From assembly GCA_040388605.1 (NCBI GenBank), contig JAZKBN010000040.1, positions 62,001 to 126,000 of the forward strand: a stretch of DNA of 64,000 nt, read 5' to 3'. The position numbers and the translations under genes are program-made. This stretch comes from JAZKBN01 sp040388605 (GTDB lineage: Bacteria > Bacteroidota > Bacteroidia > Cytophagales > Flexibacteraceae). A model generated the notes under the pieces. It saw only the letters and a program-made list of their open reading frames with translations. It was not told where the DNA came from and did not search any database. Position 1 is the stretch's first letter; the number at the start of each line of letters is the position of its first letter. Shown piece after piece: positions 36,980-46,562 of the stretch.

Positions 36980-38086
36980 ATGCATGTAAATATACCCTTG
37001 TTTAAAGCAAGTGAAAGACTGAGCATAGGCTTAAGCCTGCTTGTTTGCCTGTTTGCAGGCTTTGTAACCACATCTTGTACCACAGATGTTGATGTAAACG
37101 CCCCTTACCGCGAAACGGCTGCCGTTTACTGCCTCCTGAACCCCGACAGCCTGAACCAGTATGCCCGCATTAACAGGGGTTTCCTGAACATACTAAATAA
37201 AAATGCCCTTGATATTGCCAAAAACGAGCCTGATTCCACAAGGTTCAAAAACGGTGAGATTAAGGTGCAGCTTGTAGAAATTGGTCCAAACAAATCAGAT
37301 ACCCTGGGTTTGTTCCAGCCTGTTGAAGATAATAAAAAAGACACAACTGCCGGCGAGTTCTACGGCCCGGACCAGGTTCTGTTCAAATACACCGGCAGGG
37401 CCCTGCGGGTAGACAGGTCTTATGTGCTGAAGGTTTCAAACCCCAAAACCGGCTTTGTAACCATGGCAGGCACCAACCTGATTGCGCCTTTCAGCTATAC
37501 ATTGCCCGCACCCACCCCTTTTATTGATACGGTTAACTACGGCGCTAAAAAAGGATATTACCTCACCATGTCTCCCGGCGGTACCACTGTTGTGGGTGTA
37601 ACGCAGGCCGGGAACGCTGCTGTTTATAAGCTTGATATTGTTACCCATTTTGTGGAGTATTATACAAACGGGGATACTGTAAGAAAGAGCTTTATATGGC
37701 GTAATTCCGGCACTTTCGGGGCCTCTAACAGCACATCGGGCAGCAGTATTACAGCACCCGTTGACGGCGATTTCTTTTTCGCTCTCCTGAAATCTAAGGT
37801 AACCGACAACCCGGCAATTTACCGCCGCGAGTTCCGTAACTTCGAGCTGTTTGTTTGGGCCGGCGGGCGTGCACTTGATAATTATGCAGCCGTAGCACAA
37901 AATTACTCTCTTGCCCTTGGGCAGGCGCCTACCTATTCTAACTTTAGCGGGGGGCTGGGGCTTCTCTCAACACGCAGATCGGCTTATTTGTCGGCAATGG
38001 TCTCTAAGCGTACAGTTTTGCAAATGAACATCAGGGAAGCCGGTGGTTATGTTCATGCAGATTTACATGATCTGAAGTTCCAATAA
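36980..38086 (+). CDS. DUF4249-like lipoprotein
   Basis: 368 residues from the ATG at 36980 (MHVNIPLFKASERL). A lipoprotein signal peptide (GLSLLVCLFAGFVTTSC) puts the acylated cysteine at TTSC. The mature part is beta-rich, with DVDVNAPYRETAAVYCLLNP, a motif seen at the start of DUF4249 proteins, then LRVDRSYVLKVSNPKTG and FFALLKSKVTDN. DUF4249 proteins usually accompany SusC/TonB-dependent receptors; no receptor is adjacent here. Membership is a moderate call. Followed by an ordinary gap and the YcxB-like gene. Confidence 0.7.
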   Translation: MHVNIPLFKASERLSIGLSLLVCLFAGFVTTSCTTDVDVNAPYRETAAVYCLLNPDSLNQYARINRGFLNILNKNALDIAKNEPDSTRFKNGEIKVQLVEIGPNKSDTLGLFQPVEDNKKDTTAGEFYGPDQVLFKYTGRALRVDRSYVLKVSNPKTGFVTMAGTNLIAPFSYTLPAPTPFIDTVNYGAKKGYYLTMSPGGTTVVGVTQAGNAAVYKLDIVTHFVEYYTNGDTVRKSFIWRNSGTFGASNSTSGSSITAPVDGDFFFALLKSKVTDNPAIYRREFRNFELFVWAGGRALDNYAAVAQNYSLALGQAPTYSNFSGGLGLLSTRRSAYLSAMVSKRTVLQMNIREAGGYVHADLHDLKFQ

Positions 38087-38232
38087 TTACATAACACGAA
38101 GAGGTGCGGCAACTGCATAGCACACTGCAAAGGTTTATATACTTAATTAACCCATTATCAATTACTGAATTATCTGCCATGTTAATTTATCGGCAGAACG
38201 ACGCCAAAATATCGGCGCACAAAAACAAATAA

Positions 38233-38826
38233 ATGGCACAACCTACAGTTCAGCAGCAGTACCGTCCTTCGGGCCTGCCACCTATTAAGACCAAAAAATA
38301 CCAATTGCCTGTTAAGCTGTTCGTAAGAATGGCAATGATTAACATTATTAAAGAATTCTGGTGGGCTTTCCTGGTTCCCGTAGCCATGCTTATACCCGGC
38401 CTTATTTGGGGTGGCTTTGTTTGGTGGTTCAGCGGGGCATTGCTGGTAACCATATTATACCTGCTTTTTTGGGGCATACAGTTTTACGGCCTCTCGCAGG
38501 TGCCTGCCGGCAAGCCTTTGTTCGAGAAAATGTTCTTCGAGATTGACAACAAGCAATTACTGGTTAAAAAAACCAAGGAAGAAGGTATGGTTTTCCAATG
38601 GGACCAAATTAAGCGTGTTGAAAAAACAGCCGACTCATATTTCTTCTGGCTCAGCCGTGTGCAGTTCCTGCAATTGCCATTCAGCATTTTCAGCTCCGAT
38701 ACCGATATAAAACTGACAGAGAATATTCTTAAGCGCAAAAAGCTGATTCCCGGCGGTTTGGAAGAAAGCCGGCCTGATACCAATGTAAAGGCAGGCGGAT
38801 CTGTGTTTAACGCAGGTAAAAAGTAA
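38233..38826 (+). CDS. YcxB-like membrane protein
   Basis: 197 residues with two adjacent transmembrane helices (WWAFLVPVAMLIPGLIWGGF; FSGALLVTILYLLFWGIQF). A cytoplasmic C-terminal domain of YcxB-type follows (FFEIDNKQLLVKKTKEEGM, FQWDQIKRVEKTADSYFFWL, VQFLQLPFSIFSS). YcxB-like domains are PH-fold-like modules of unknown function. No operon partner. A strong hairpin follows. Confidence 0.72.
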   Translation: MAQPTVQQQYRPSGLPPIKTKKYQLPVKLFVRMAMINIIKEFWWAFLVPVAMLIPGLIWGGFVWWFSGALLVTILYLLFWGIQFYGLSQVPAGKPLFEKMFFEIDNKQLLVKKTKEEGMVFQWDQIKRVEKTADSYFFWLSRVQFLQLPFSIFSSDTDIKLTENILKRKKLIPGGLEESRPDTNVKAGGSVFNAGKK

Positions 38827-38879
38827 TAAACTTTCTTCAGCTAAGAGCGGGGCAGGGCCCTGCCGATGCTCAAAAATAT

Positions 38880-38926
38880 GGAACAGCCGCCGTTCGGGAA
38901 ACCGGGAGGCGGCTGTTCCGGTTTTT
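38880..38926 (+). terminator. Terminator after YcxB-like gene
   Basis: GGAACAGCCGCC pairs with GGCGGCTGTTCC around a CGGGAAACCGGG-type loop, then GGTTTTTA. Strong hairpin plus U-tract. Confidence 0.8.
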
Positions 38927-39044
38927 ATTGTATGGTTGATCAAAACGAAATTCCGGTTTTTCAACTCTGCATACATGTTTAAAGTACATTAAGCCTGTAC
39001 ATTTATATCCTTATATTTTCAGCCAAACGAAGCAGGAAGCAAAC

Positions 39045-40157
39045 ATGCATGCTAACGAAATAGTGCAGCTTCGGCTGCAAAACCAGGGCTTAATAAAGCC
39101 GGCATTTTTACAATCGCCTGATGTGGTCAGTAAAATGGTATGTACACAGGCGCAATTTTTTCCGGGGGCCAAATGGAGCCTTGGCTTGCGCATGAAACCC
39201 GGCAGCACAAATGCAAGCGATGCTATGCTGGAAAAGGCAGTTAACGAAGGGCAAATTGCCCGGGCATGGTCTTTCAGGGGAACAATACACTTAATGGCGC
39301 CTGAAGATTCGGAAACGCTTACTTCATTGGCAGCCCCCTCGGTTCTTGGTCGCCTGAAAGCAAGCCGGCGAAAATTAGGACTTGATGATGCCGCCTTATC
39401 CAAAATCGACAAGCTTGTTCACCAGGCCCTGGCTCATAAAAATTTCCTGACAAGAGAGCAGCTCCTGGCCTTTTTAGAAAAGCAGGGCATAGCGGCCAAG
39501 GGCGAAATGCTGAGCCATTTAATTTACAGGGCATCGCTTATGGGGCAAATTTGTATTGGTCCCATGCAGGGAAAGCAATATACCCTTGCGCTTACCCAAG
39601 ATTGGCTGCCCGGCATATCTCAGATTAGCCGAGAGAAGGCTCTTGCCGAAGTGGCCCTGCGTTACTTTACCTCCCACGGCCCCGCCACGTTGCAGGACTT
39701 TGCCTGGTGGATACCTTTGTCGGCTGCTGACGCTGCTGCCGGCCTGAAGGCTGTAAAGTATGAATTAATACAGGTTAATGCAGGCAACAGAACCCTGTGG
39801 ATGCATAAGGATGCACATACTAAGCAATTGTCAGGCTCACAAAGCCTTGGCGAGGCTCAAGCCATATTTTTGCCGGCTTATGATGAATACCTGTTCGGTT
39901 ATAAAGACAGGAGCGATGTAGTTGATGATGCCCATCTGAAGCATCTGAATGCGGCTAACGGTTTCAGCCCGGCTATAATTATAAAGGGCAGGGCAGCAGG
40001 CACCTGGAGCAGAGTAATTGGTAAGAAGAAGCTTGTAGTATCGGCAATATTGTTTAGCCCCGCGGATTCTGAAACGCATGAATTGCTTCAGAAGGCAGCC
40101 GGCAGGTATGCCGCCTTTTTAGGGCTTGAAGCTGATTTGAAAGTTGCGGTATTATAA
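39045..40157 (+). CDS. AlkZ/YcaQ-like winged-helix DNA glycosylase homologue
   Basis: 370 residues of the HTH_42 (winged-helix DNA-binding, AlkZ-like) family. The conserved Q-x-Q active-site motif is TQAQ (Gln35, Gln37), followed by R-rich DNA-binding text (FRGTIHLMAPEDSETL, GRLKASRRKLG) and FLPAYDEYLFGYKDRSDVV near the C-terminus. Characterised AlkZ enzymes excise bulky alkylated purines or unhook crosslinks; some protect hosts from their own genotoxin. No biosynthetic cluster is nearby, so general alkylation repair is more likely. The following hicB starts 40 bp later. Confidence 0.82.
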   Translation: MHANEIVQLRLQNQGLIKPAFLQSPDVVSKMVCTQAQFFPGAKWSLGLRMKPGSTNASDAMLEKAVNEGQIARAWSFRGTIHLMAPEDSETLTSLAAPSVLGRLKASRRKLGLDDAALSKIDKLVHQALAHKNFLTREQLLAFLEKQGIAAKGEMLSHLIYRASLMGQICIGPMQGKQYTLALTQDWLPGISQISREKALAEVALRYFTSHGPATLQDFAWWIPLSAADAAAGLKAVKYELIQVNAGNRTLWMHKDAHTKQLSGSQSLGEAQAIFLPAYDEYLFGYKDRSDVVDDAHLKHLNAANGFSPAIIIKGRAAGTWSRVIGKKKLVVSAILFSPADSETHELLQKAAGRYAAFLGLEADLKVAVL

Positions 40158-40197
40158 AGGTGACGTGTTATATTGCATTCAGTTAACCCTTATTGAT

Positions 40198-40422
40198 ATG
40201 TATACCTACAAATTGCATTTGCATAAAGAAGATGATGGTGCCTATACTGTAATTGTACCGGCCTTACCCGGTTGTATTACCTACGGTGAGAATATTGATG
40301 AGGCCATAATTATGGCCAAGGAAGCAATTGAATTATATATTGAGGAGCTAAAGGATCGCGGTGAGGATATTCCGGATGATAAAAACACTTTGGAATACTC
40401 TCTAAACCTTGATGTAGCTTGA
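40198..40422 (+). CDS. hicB: HicB-family antitoxin
   Basis: 74 residues from the ATG at 40198 (MYTYKLHLHKEDDGAYTVIV); upstream in-frame starts near 40144 would begin inside the preceding gene. The HicB partial RNase H-like fold is visible: GAYTVIVPALPGCITYGENIDEAI and MAKEAIELYIEELKDRGEDIPDD. It lacks an obvious C-terminal DNA-binding tail. HicB neutralises the HicA RNase. The adjacent hicA frame is broken by an early stop (next entry), so this antitoxin may be orphaned here. Translation of hicA would couple by a TTGA overlap. Confidence 0.9.
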   Translation: MYTYKLHLHKEDDGAYTVIVPALPGCITYGENIDEAIIMAKEAIELYIEELKDRGEDIPDDKNTLEYSLNLDVA

Positions 40423-40619
40423 ATCTTTCACCCAAGTACTAAATATCTTTATTAAAGCAACACGGTTTCGTTTTTAAGCGCTCCAAGGGTTCACACCATC
40501 TTTATTTTAATGCAGAAACAAACATTACATTTATTGTTCCTGTACATGGTGGTAAAGATTTAAAAAAGGGAACATTTCGTTCTATATTAAAACAAGCTGA
40601 TATTTACCTGTTAGATTAG
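40419..40619 (+). pseudogene. hicA: hicA toxin frame with an early in-frame stop
   Basis: Directly after hicB the frame beginning at a TTG (40419) reads L-N-L-S-P-K-Y, then TAA at 40440-40442. After that come 58 open codons that match HicA well: ISLLKQHGFVFKRSKGSHHL, with the catalytic His of the GSHH motif, then YFNAETN, VPVHGGKDLKKGTFRSILKQ and ADIYLLD before TAG at 40617-40619. This part contains no usable start codon near its beginning. A substitution or small indel near 40440 best explains it. Sequencing error is an alternative. An intact HicA would be about 65 residues. Confidence 0.72.
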
Positions 40620-40680
40620 GCGTTTTTCGACTGCGACTTTACCTGCTGTTGAACAATTACTTAGTGGCAACATACAACAA

Positions 40681-40718
40681 AAAGCGGCCTGCCGAGAATT
40701 AACTCGGCAGGCCGCTTT
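40681..40718. terminator. Strong bidirectional terminator
   Basis: A 16-bp perfect stem (AAAGCGGCCTGCCGAG with its complement) and AATTAA loop, with T-tracts on both sides. It separates hicBA from the convergent type A T9SS gene. Confidence 0.88.
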
Positions 40719-40761
40719 CGTTTTATACATTATGCCTTTGCAGGCAAAAGCATAGCTTTAA

Positions 40762-43083
40762 TTATTTCTGTACTACCATGCGCTGGGTACCGCGGGTGTT
40801 GCCCGAAGTTACAACTACATTATACACGCCGGGAAGCAAGTCTTTCGCATTGAAAGAAGATTCTGCCAGGCTGCTGTTGATGCTGATATGTTGGCTGTAA
40901 ACGGTACGGCCAAGGGCGTCAACAATATTCAGATCGCCATCGGCTTTAAGTTCTGAAAGGTTGAGGCTGAAAGAGCCGTTGTTAGGGTTAGGCGTAATTG
41001 CAGCCACGCCTTTACCGAACAATGGCTTGTTACCCACCAATTGAGCTATTGTTACATAGTAATCTTCGGTTTCGCCTGATTCCCAACCTGAGCATGCTGT
41101 GGCACCCCCGTTGGCAGAGCCTGATTTCCTGCTTTTAACACGAAGAACTGTTTGGCCTACAGTTGCTGTAGCAGGTACGGTAAAGGTTTTTGTGGCAGGG
41201 GTGTTTGCTACACTGGTAGCAATTACACGTGTCCATTCAGTGTTTTCAAATGTACCGCTGGCATCCCAATCAAACCAGTATGCTATAATTGATGCTGAGT
41301 TGGTGGTTGCGCTTAATGTATAAGTGCTGTCTTTATAGAGGATGGCAGTTGTAGAGTCTCTGGCAGGCCATGCTACTGCATTATATGCCAAATCTTTAGA
41401 GCAATCAGATGTGTTTCTAAGCGATGTATTGGCTATCGTTACATTTGTAATTGCAGTTGAGTTTCCGTTTAGGAACGGTGAGCACATGGTACTGCGCGGC
41501 AGACATATATTATCGGCAAGCAACTGAATGTTTGTTGCAGGTGATACGTTACCAACTGAATTGCCTACTACAATAACCCCATCGGCCACGCCTTCAGGCA
41601 TAAGACCTATATAATAACCGTCAGTTGAGTAAAATACTGAGTCCAAGGGAAGGTCATCGATAGTTACAAGAGATGATGGACCTGTGTTTTTAGCGTAAAT
41701 TGTTACAGGCCATCCTACGCGGGCAGAAGGTGGGAAAAAGCTTACACCTTCAGGCATTAAAGGGTCTCTGCAGGTAACTACAGCTTTGAAACCTGTGCTG
41801 GAAACAGTTTCATCTGTTAAGAAACCAATTGTAATTCTTCCTTCAGGGTTAGTGGCAGTAAAAGACGGGGGCAATGTAGTGCCTGAATAGCTGTCGATGA
41901 AGTTTGTAAAGTTGTTATCGTAGTCACCGTCGAAAATGTAAACATAGTCAGCAAGTGCTTCCAAATCAAAATGCGTAAAATCTATGTGGGCCATTTTACC
42001 CGGCTCAGACGGTACAATGCTGAACAGCAGGTTCTCATTCATCCTATAACCACCGGCAGAATCTTCGTTAACAATCATGGCGTCGCAAGTTGAATACTCA
42101 ACACCTGCAGCTGCGGTGTCTATCTGTGTGCCAATATAGAATGGCCTTGCTGTTGAAGCTGATTCAGTATCGGAAGCCAGGGTAATAAAACCTGTGGTTG
42201 CACCGGCAGGTACAGCTGCTGTAAGCAGGGTATCGTTGGTTGCATAATAAGCAGTTGCTGCAGTTCCGTTAAATTTAACCGAGGTTGCACGGCCAAGTTT
42301 TGTTCCTTTAATATAAACAGAGTCGCCTTCATTGCCGCTTGGCGGGGTAAAGCTGATAATGTTCATTTTGGTTGCGGCTTTAAAGGTTAAAGTATAATCT
42401 TCACCTTCGCCAAACTCAAGTGATGCACAGGCATCAGCTGCAGTGGCATCAAGTGCCGATATTCTTACCCTTAAACGTCCTTGGCCGTTGTCAGGTACAT
42501 TAGCCGGAACAGTAATAGGAATGGAGGTATTGCCTTGGCCGTTGAACGGACCTTCAAAGAATTCTGAAGGCTCAAACACCTGGTTGCAGTTGGCATCAAG
42601 CCAAACATAGGTATAAAATCCATATCGGCCGGTACGGTTAATATTAACCACAACATTATAAGATTTGCCGGCTTCCAAAGTGGCAGTTCTGTTGGCTGCG
42701 GCGTTGGTATAAACTGTAAAGCCAATAGGTGTGCCGGTTCCGGGGCAGTCTGATGCGTTGTTAAGCGTGGTGCCGGGAATAGAAACATTGGCAATGTAGC
42801 CGGGTGCCGTAGTCTGGCTTGGTGCAACGTTACAACGGTTCTGGAAGGCTGCAGAGCAGTATGCCTGAACATCGTTAGTAATTAGGCCCCTGTTACTATC
42901 GCCGATGCTTCGCGTTTTGGCCTTTTTACCGGCCGGGTTTGGCATTTTGAGTTTTGCAAGCTCAATCATTGCTTTTAAATTCGGCCTTGCAGAATTTACC
43001 GGTACGGTAATTAACTTTTTCTGAGCAAATGCGGGCACAGCCAAGAGCAAAAGCAAAGAAGCTTTGGTAAAAAATTTGATCAT
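40762..43083 (-). CDS. T9SS type A sorting-domain protein with GEVED, TIG and CUB-like domains
   Basis: 773 residues. After the signal peptide (MIKFFTKASLLLLLAVPAFA) come a GEVED domain at about 130-235 (YGFYTYVWLDANCNQVFEP, FGEGEDYTLTF), an IPT/TIG domain at about 240-320 (FTPPSGNEGDSVYIKGTKLG), a CUB-like segment around 335-430 (FDLEALADYVYIFDGDYDNN) and a second GEVED at about 590-680 (IIAYWFDWDASGTFENTEW, GETEDYYVTI). The C-terminal ~75 residues are a type A CTD (ITPNPNNGSFSLNL, LLPGVYNVVVTSG, RMVVQK). Secreted by T9SS and probably surface-attached. Own promoter at 43241-43210. Confidence 0.92.
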   Translation of the reverse strand: MIKFFTKASLLLLLAVPAFAQKKLITVPVNSARPNLKAMIELAKLKMPNPAGKKAKTRSIGDSNRGLITNDVQAYCSAAFQNRCNVAPSQTTAPGYIANVSIPGTTLNNASDCPGTGTPIGFTVYTNAAANRTATLEAGKSYNVVVNINRTGRYGFYTYVWLDANCNQVFEPSEFFEGPFNGQGNTSIPITVPANVPDNGQGRLRVRISALDATAADACASLEFGEGEDYTLTFKAATKMNIISFTPPSGNEGDSVYIKGTKLGRATSVKFNGTAATAYYATNDTLLTAAVPAGATTGFITLASDTESASTARPFYIGTQIDTAAAGVEYSTCDAMIVNEDSAGGYRMNENLLFSIVPSEPGKMAHIDFTHFDLEALADYVYIFDGDYDNNFTNFIDSYSGTTLPPSFTATNPEGRITIGFLTDETVSSTGFKAVVTCRDPLMPEGVSFFPPSARVGWPVTIYAKNTGPSSLVTIDDLPLDSVFYSTDGYYIGLMPEGVADGVIVVGNSVGNVSPATNIQLLADNICLPRSTMCSPFLNGNSTAITNVTIANTSLRNTSDCSKDLAYNAVAWPARDSTTAILYKDSTYTLSATTNSASIIAYWFDWDASGTFENTEWTRVIATSVANTPATKTFTVPATATVGQTVLRVKSRKSGSANGGATACSGWESGETEDYYVTIAQLVGNKPLFGKGVAAITPNPNNGSFSLNLSELKADGDLNIVDALGRTVYSQHISINSSLAESSFNAKDLLPGVYNVVVTSGNTRGTQRMVVQK

Positions 43084-43209
43084 GTTTTTATGTTTGGGAG
43101 TAAATTAAAGAGGGTTAATACTGAATTCCTGCACCAGGCTGCATAGCTCCCGGCAATACCTTGCTTAAAAGCACTGAACCGATACAGGATTTATTTTATT
43201 AAGCCAAAG

Positions 43210-43241
43210 CAAAGGTAAGCTGCTTCGCTTTCATTGCCAAA
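43210..43241 (-). promoter_or_regulatory. Bacteroidota promoter (-33 TTTG, -7 TACCTTTG)
   Basis: On the minus strand TTTG at 43241-43238 is followed after 20 bases by TACCTTTG at 43217-43210, matching the phylum consensus in both boxes and in spacing. It drives the T9SS type A gene with a leader of roughly 120 bases. Confidence 0.75.
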
Positions 43242-43399
43242 GGAATGCATTATAAGCGGTTGTTTTTTGCATGTTAAGCCTTATAGTAAAGCCCTTTTGC
43301 AAAATAAAATTGGGCAAAAATCAATCAATTAGTAATTTCTGTTTGTTGTCTTATAATGTCGAAACATGTTCTTAGAGCAGGTATTTCCGGCCTGGTAAG

Positions 43400-43460
43400 T
43401 TTAAGCCCCGGCATATATAATACATACGGTTTTTGAATATGTAAACCTACCGGGCTTAAA
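43400..43460 (-). terminator. Weak inverted repeat after the TPR gene
   Basis: TTTAAGCCC at 43400-43408 pairs with GGGCTTAAA at 43452-43460. The 43-base loop makes this a weak terminator candidate. Confidence 0.35.
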
Positions 43461-43480
43461 TATTAATACATGCAAACAGC

Positions 43481-46400
43481 TTATTGCGCTTTTTTGGTTT
43501 TCAGCAACTCAAGCTTTTGGCGTGCCGCTTCTTTTACAGCCGGGTCTGAACTGTTTTCAACAAGCTTTTCCAATGCGTATTTGGCATTGTAGGTATCGTT
43601 CAGGGCGGTATAATTGTCGGCTATGAGCAGGAAGCTTTTGTCGTACCATTTGCGGTATGCCGAAAAGTTCTTGTTCAGGTCGAACAGGGTTTCCTGGCTT
43701 TCGCGGTATTTGCCTGTTTTATTTTGTATTTCACCCATCAAATATTGTGCCTCGGCCCCGTTTTGGTCTTTGGCGCTGTTGAGCACCTCAATAAATTCAT
43801 CAAGGGCTTTTTCGGTGTTCCCGTTGGCATAATCTACCTTACCTAGGTACAGTGAAGCCTTATTAAGAGCCTCGGCACCGGCATTGCCTTTATTAACAAT
43901 CTCGTTGGCAAGGGTTGCGGTGGTATCGTACCTTCCGCCGATAAATGCGGCTTCCATCATGCCCACTACGGCATTAACGGCTTCTTTTTTGTTTTTAGCC
44001 AGGGCCTGCAGGCTGTGGTAGCGACTTATGGCATCCTGCCATTTGCCTTCTGCCATTTCAATTTCGCCGAGGCGGGCAAGAGATTTGTTCAGGTTTGTGC
44101 TCTTGTTTTCAGCCACTACATCTTTATGCGCCATGGCAGATTTTATTTTGTCGTTCTGCCTGTAATAAGATTCTGCGAGGTAGAACTTGGCCTCGTAACC
44201 CAATGCGGTGCCGGGGTACTTTTGCAGGTATTCCTCGAAACCGGTTATGGCCTTATCGTACTTCTGGTCGAAGTAGAGGTTCTTGGCTGTTTCAAATTCC
44301 ACACTGGCTAAAGATTTATCGTCAGGGTTGGCCTGTTTGTATTTAGCCAGGTATTCATTAAACTCATCAAGCTTCCCGGTGGCTGTAAGCACATCCTGCA
44401 AACCGAGGAGTGCGCCGTTAGCCGTTTTATGGCTTGGGAATTCATCTATTATCTTGCGGAAGTCGGCCGCTGCTTCGGTGTAATTTTTCAGGTTGCTGTT
44501 GGCAAGGCCCCGGTTCAGGTAGCTGTAAGCCAAAATATTGCGATTGGTGCCGGTATTAATAAGCTCGGTAAAGCCCGATGCCGCTGTTTGGTAGCTGCCT
44601 TTCTCAAAATCGAGGCGTGCTTTTTGGAACAGGGCCTCATCTCGGAAACGCCCGTTGCCGTATTTGGTAACCACCATATCGAAAGACCTGCGGGCCTCAT
44701 CGGTTTTTTCAGATACGGTTTGTACCACACCTTTTTGGTACCATGCATAATCTGCATCGGGTACATTCAGGGCAATGCACTTGTCGAAAGTAGCAATGGC
44801 ATTGGTGTAATCTTTTTGGGTATAATAGCAATCTCCCAGGCGGATGAGGGCATCGTTATAATAGAGCTTGTTCTCGGCCTTTTCGAGGGCAAAGGTGTAT
44901 TCTTTAAACAAGGGAAGCGCTTTGTCGTAGGCCTTGGTATTGAAATAGGCATAAGCAGTTGCGTAAACTGTGCGCAGGTAGTATTCGTTGCCTTTGAATT
45001 TGGGACGTTTCAGCAAAACGTCGTAATGAGCCAGCGCCTCGGTATAATTTTTTCCGGCTGAAAGGGCTTCACCCGCCCAAAAGTGTGCGGCAGTTACCAC
45101 CCCTGAATCATTGGGGAATTTGAGCGAGCTTTCGAAAAAGGAATTGGCCTCTGAGAATTGGTTTTCGTTATAGAGGCGTGTGCCTTTCATAAAGGCCACA
45201 CGCTGGTAAGCCGCATCCACCCTCGGACTCCTTTTTTTCAGGTTGCCAATATGGGTGAGCGCCTGGTCATAATCGCTGGTATTCAGGTATGCTTCGCTCA
45301 GCAAGTCGTTGCTTTCCGATTCATTGGGCGCATCAGAGAAACGGATAGCATAGGTTTTAAATATGTCGATAGCCTCATTGTACCGGCCAAGATCGAAATT
45401 GATTTTGCCGTAAGTAAACCATGCACTTTCCTGCACACTGCGGTTAGGCCCTGTTTTGCGGGCAATGTCGAAAGCAGGCAGGGCAAATGCCTTATTGTCT
45501 TTCTGTACATAAGCCATACCCAGGTAATAGGCGCTGTATTGCACCAGGCTGTCTTTGCGTGCAGCGGCAGTATCTGTACCTGCCGATATTAATTTGAAAT
45601 CTTCGATAGCCTTATCTGGTTCCCCGGCTTTAAAATAGCTGTAAGCCATGCGATAACGAACGGCGGGCAGCAAGGCACCCTTATTCGTTTGCCTGTACAT
45701 ATCGAAATTTTTGGCGGCAGCCTTAAAATCTCCGCTTTGGAAATAGCTTTCAGCTACCAGCAGTGCTATTTCATCGCCACCGCTTACCTTGGCTGTATCT
45801 TTAAGGGCGGCTTCGCCAGAGGCTATGGCCTGTGCATATCGTTTTTGCTTGTAATGAATAATAGTGCGCAGCAAAGGTGTCATGCCCCGGAAGGCAGGGT
45901 CTTTATCGGCCTTTTCCAAGCCGGGCAAGGCTTTTTCGTATTTGCCTGAACGCACATTCAGGTAAGAGGCGTAATAGTTAGATGCGGCCGTATAGGCGTT
46001 TTCGGTATTCTTAATCTGGTTAAAAATGGTATCGGCCCGGCCAAACTCTTTGCGGCTCAGGTAAGCATAACCCAAGCGGAACTTGATTTCGGCCTGTTCG
46101 GCCTTAGGCAGCTTATCGAGATGGGCACGGCTGAGGTAATGAATGGTTTTATCGTACTGCCGGGTTTGGTAGTAAAAATTACCCAGGTCGGTATAAGCGT
46201 TATTGGTACGCGGGTTATCGGGGTAAGTTTCAAGAAAGGTTAAATACTGCCGCTCGGCATCGGGATGGGTTAAATTGAGCGCAGCGTTGGCCGAGTAATA
46301 AGAAGCATCGGCCGCATGCACACCTTTAGGACTTGCCTGCAAATAAGCAGCAAATGGCTGCATGGCTGCTGTGTACTGCCGCTTTTCAATCAGCTCAAGG

Positions 46401-46537
46401 CCGGTTTGGTAATAGCGCTCGGCATCGGTTTGGCTCAGGGTTTTTTGCGAAAATGCGGGTGTTGCAGCTGTTGCAAGCAGCAGGCATGGCAAAGCCGCAG
46501 GCAGTATTTGGCGAAAGATTTTCTTGAAGTATAGCAT
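43481..46537 (-). CDS. Large TPR-repeat secreted protein
   Basis: 1018 residues, nearly all TPR units of about 34 residues, after a signal peptide (ILPAALPCLLLATAATPAFS). Units are visible throughout, for example YQTGLELIEKRQYTAAMQPF, YTDLGNFYYQTRQYDKTIHY, YFKAGEPDKAIEDFKL, YTQKDYTNAIATFDKCI, YLNRGLANSNLKNYTEAAAD and YFDQKYDKAITGFEEYLQ. The pattern suits a periplasmic scaffold, like YbgF/BamD-type repeats greatly extended. A TAnnTTTG box lies 18 bp upstream. No operon partner; function unknown. Confidence 0.88.
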   Translation of the reverse strand: MLYFKKIFRQILPAALPCLLLATAATPAFSQKTLSQTDAERYYQTGLELIEKRQYTAAMQPFAAYLQASPKGVHAADASYYSANAALNLTHPDAERQYLTFLETYPDNPRTNNAYTDLGNFYYQTRQYDKTIHYLSRAHLDKLPKAEQAEIKFRLGYAYLSRKEFGRADTIFNQIKNTENAYTAASNYYASYLNVRSGKYEKALPGLEKADKDPAFRGMTPLLRTIIHYKQKRYAQAIASGEAALKDTAKVSGGDEIALLVAESYFQSGDFKAAAKNFDMYRQTNKGALLPAVRYRMAYSYFKAGEPDKAIEDFKLISAGTDTAAARKDSLVQYSAYYLGMAYVQKDNKAFALPAFDIARKTGPNRSVQESAWFTYGKINFDLGRYNEAIDIFKTYAIRFSDAPNESESNDLLSEAYLNTSDYDQALTHIGNLKKRSPRVDAAYQRVAFMKGTRLYNENQFSEANSFFESSLKFPNDSGVVTAAHFWAGEALSAGKNYTEALAHYDVLLKRPKFKGNEYYLRTVYATAYAYFNTKAYDKALPLFKEYTFALEKAENKLYYNDALIRLGDCYYTQKDYTNAIATFDKCIALNVPDADYAWYQKGVVQTVSEKTDEARRSFDMVVTKYGNGRFRDEALFQKARLDFEKGSYQTAASGFTELINTGTNRNILAYSYLNRGLANSNLKNYTEAAADFRKIIDEFPSHKTANGALLGLQDVLTATGKLDEFNEYLAKYKQANPDDKSLASVEFETAKNLYFDQKYDKAITGFEEYLQKYPGTALGYEAKFYLAESYYRQNDKIKSAMAHKDVVAENKSTNLNKSLARLGEIEMAEGKWQDAISRYHSLQALAKNKKEAVNAVVGMMEAAFIGGRYDTTATLANEIVNKGNAGAEALNKASLYLGKVDYANGNTEKALDEFIEVLNSAKDQNGAEAQYLMGEIQNKTGKYRESQETLFDLNKNFSAYRKWYDKSFLLIADNYTALNDTYNAKYALEKLVENSSDPAVKEAARQKLELLKTKKAQ

Positions 46538-46554
46538 AAGCCGGTTTGATACGC

Positions 46555-46562
46555 CAAAATTA
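46555..46562 (-). promoter_or_regulatory. Putative -7 box for the TPR gene
   Basis: TAATTTTG on the minus strand, 17 bp before the ATG, fitting TAnnTTTG. A -33 box is not clear. Confidence 0.45.

Larger units (their letters stand above)
43084..43480. other. Intergenic region, 397 bp
   Basis: Carries the promoter of the type A T9SS gene (see 43210-43241) and, towards 43400-43460, a long-loop inverted repeat at the 3' side of the TPR gene. No further gene seen. Confidence 0.6.
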
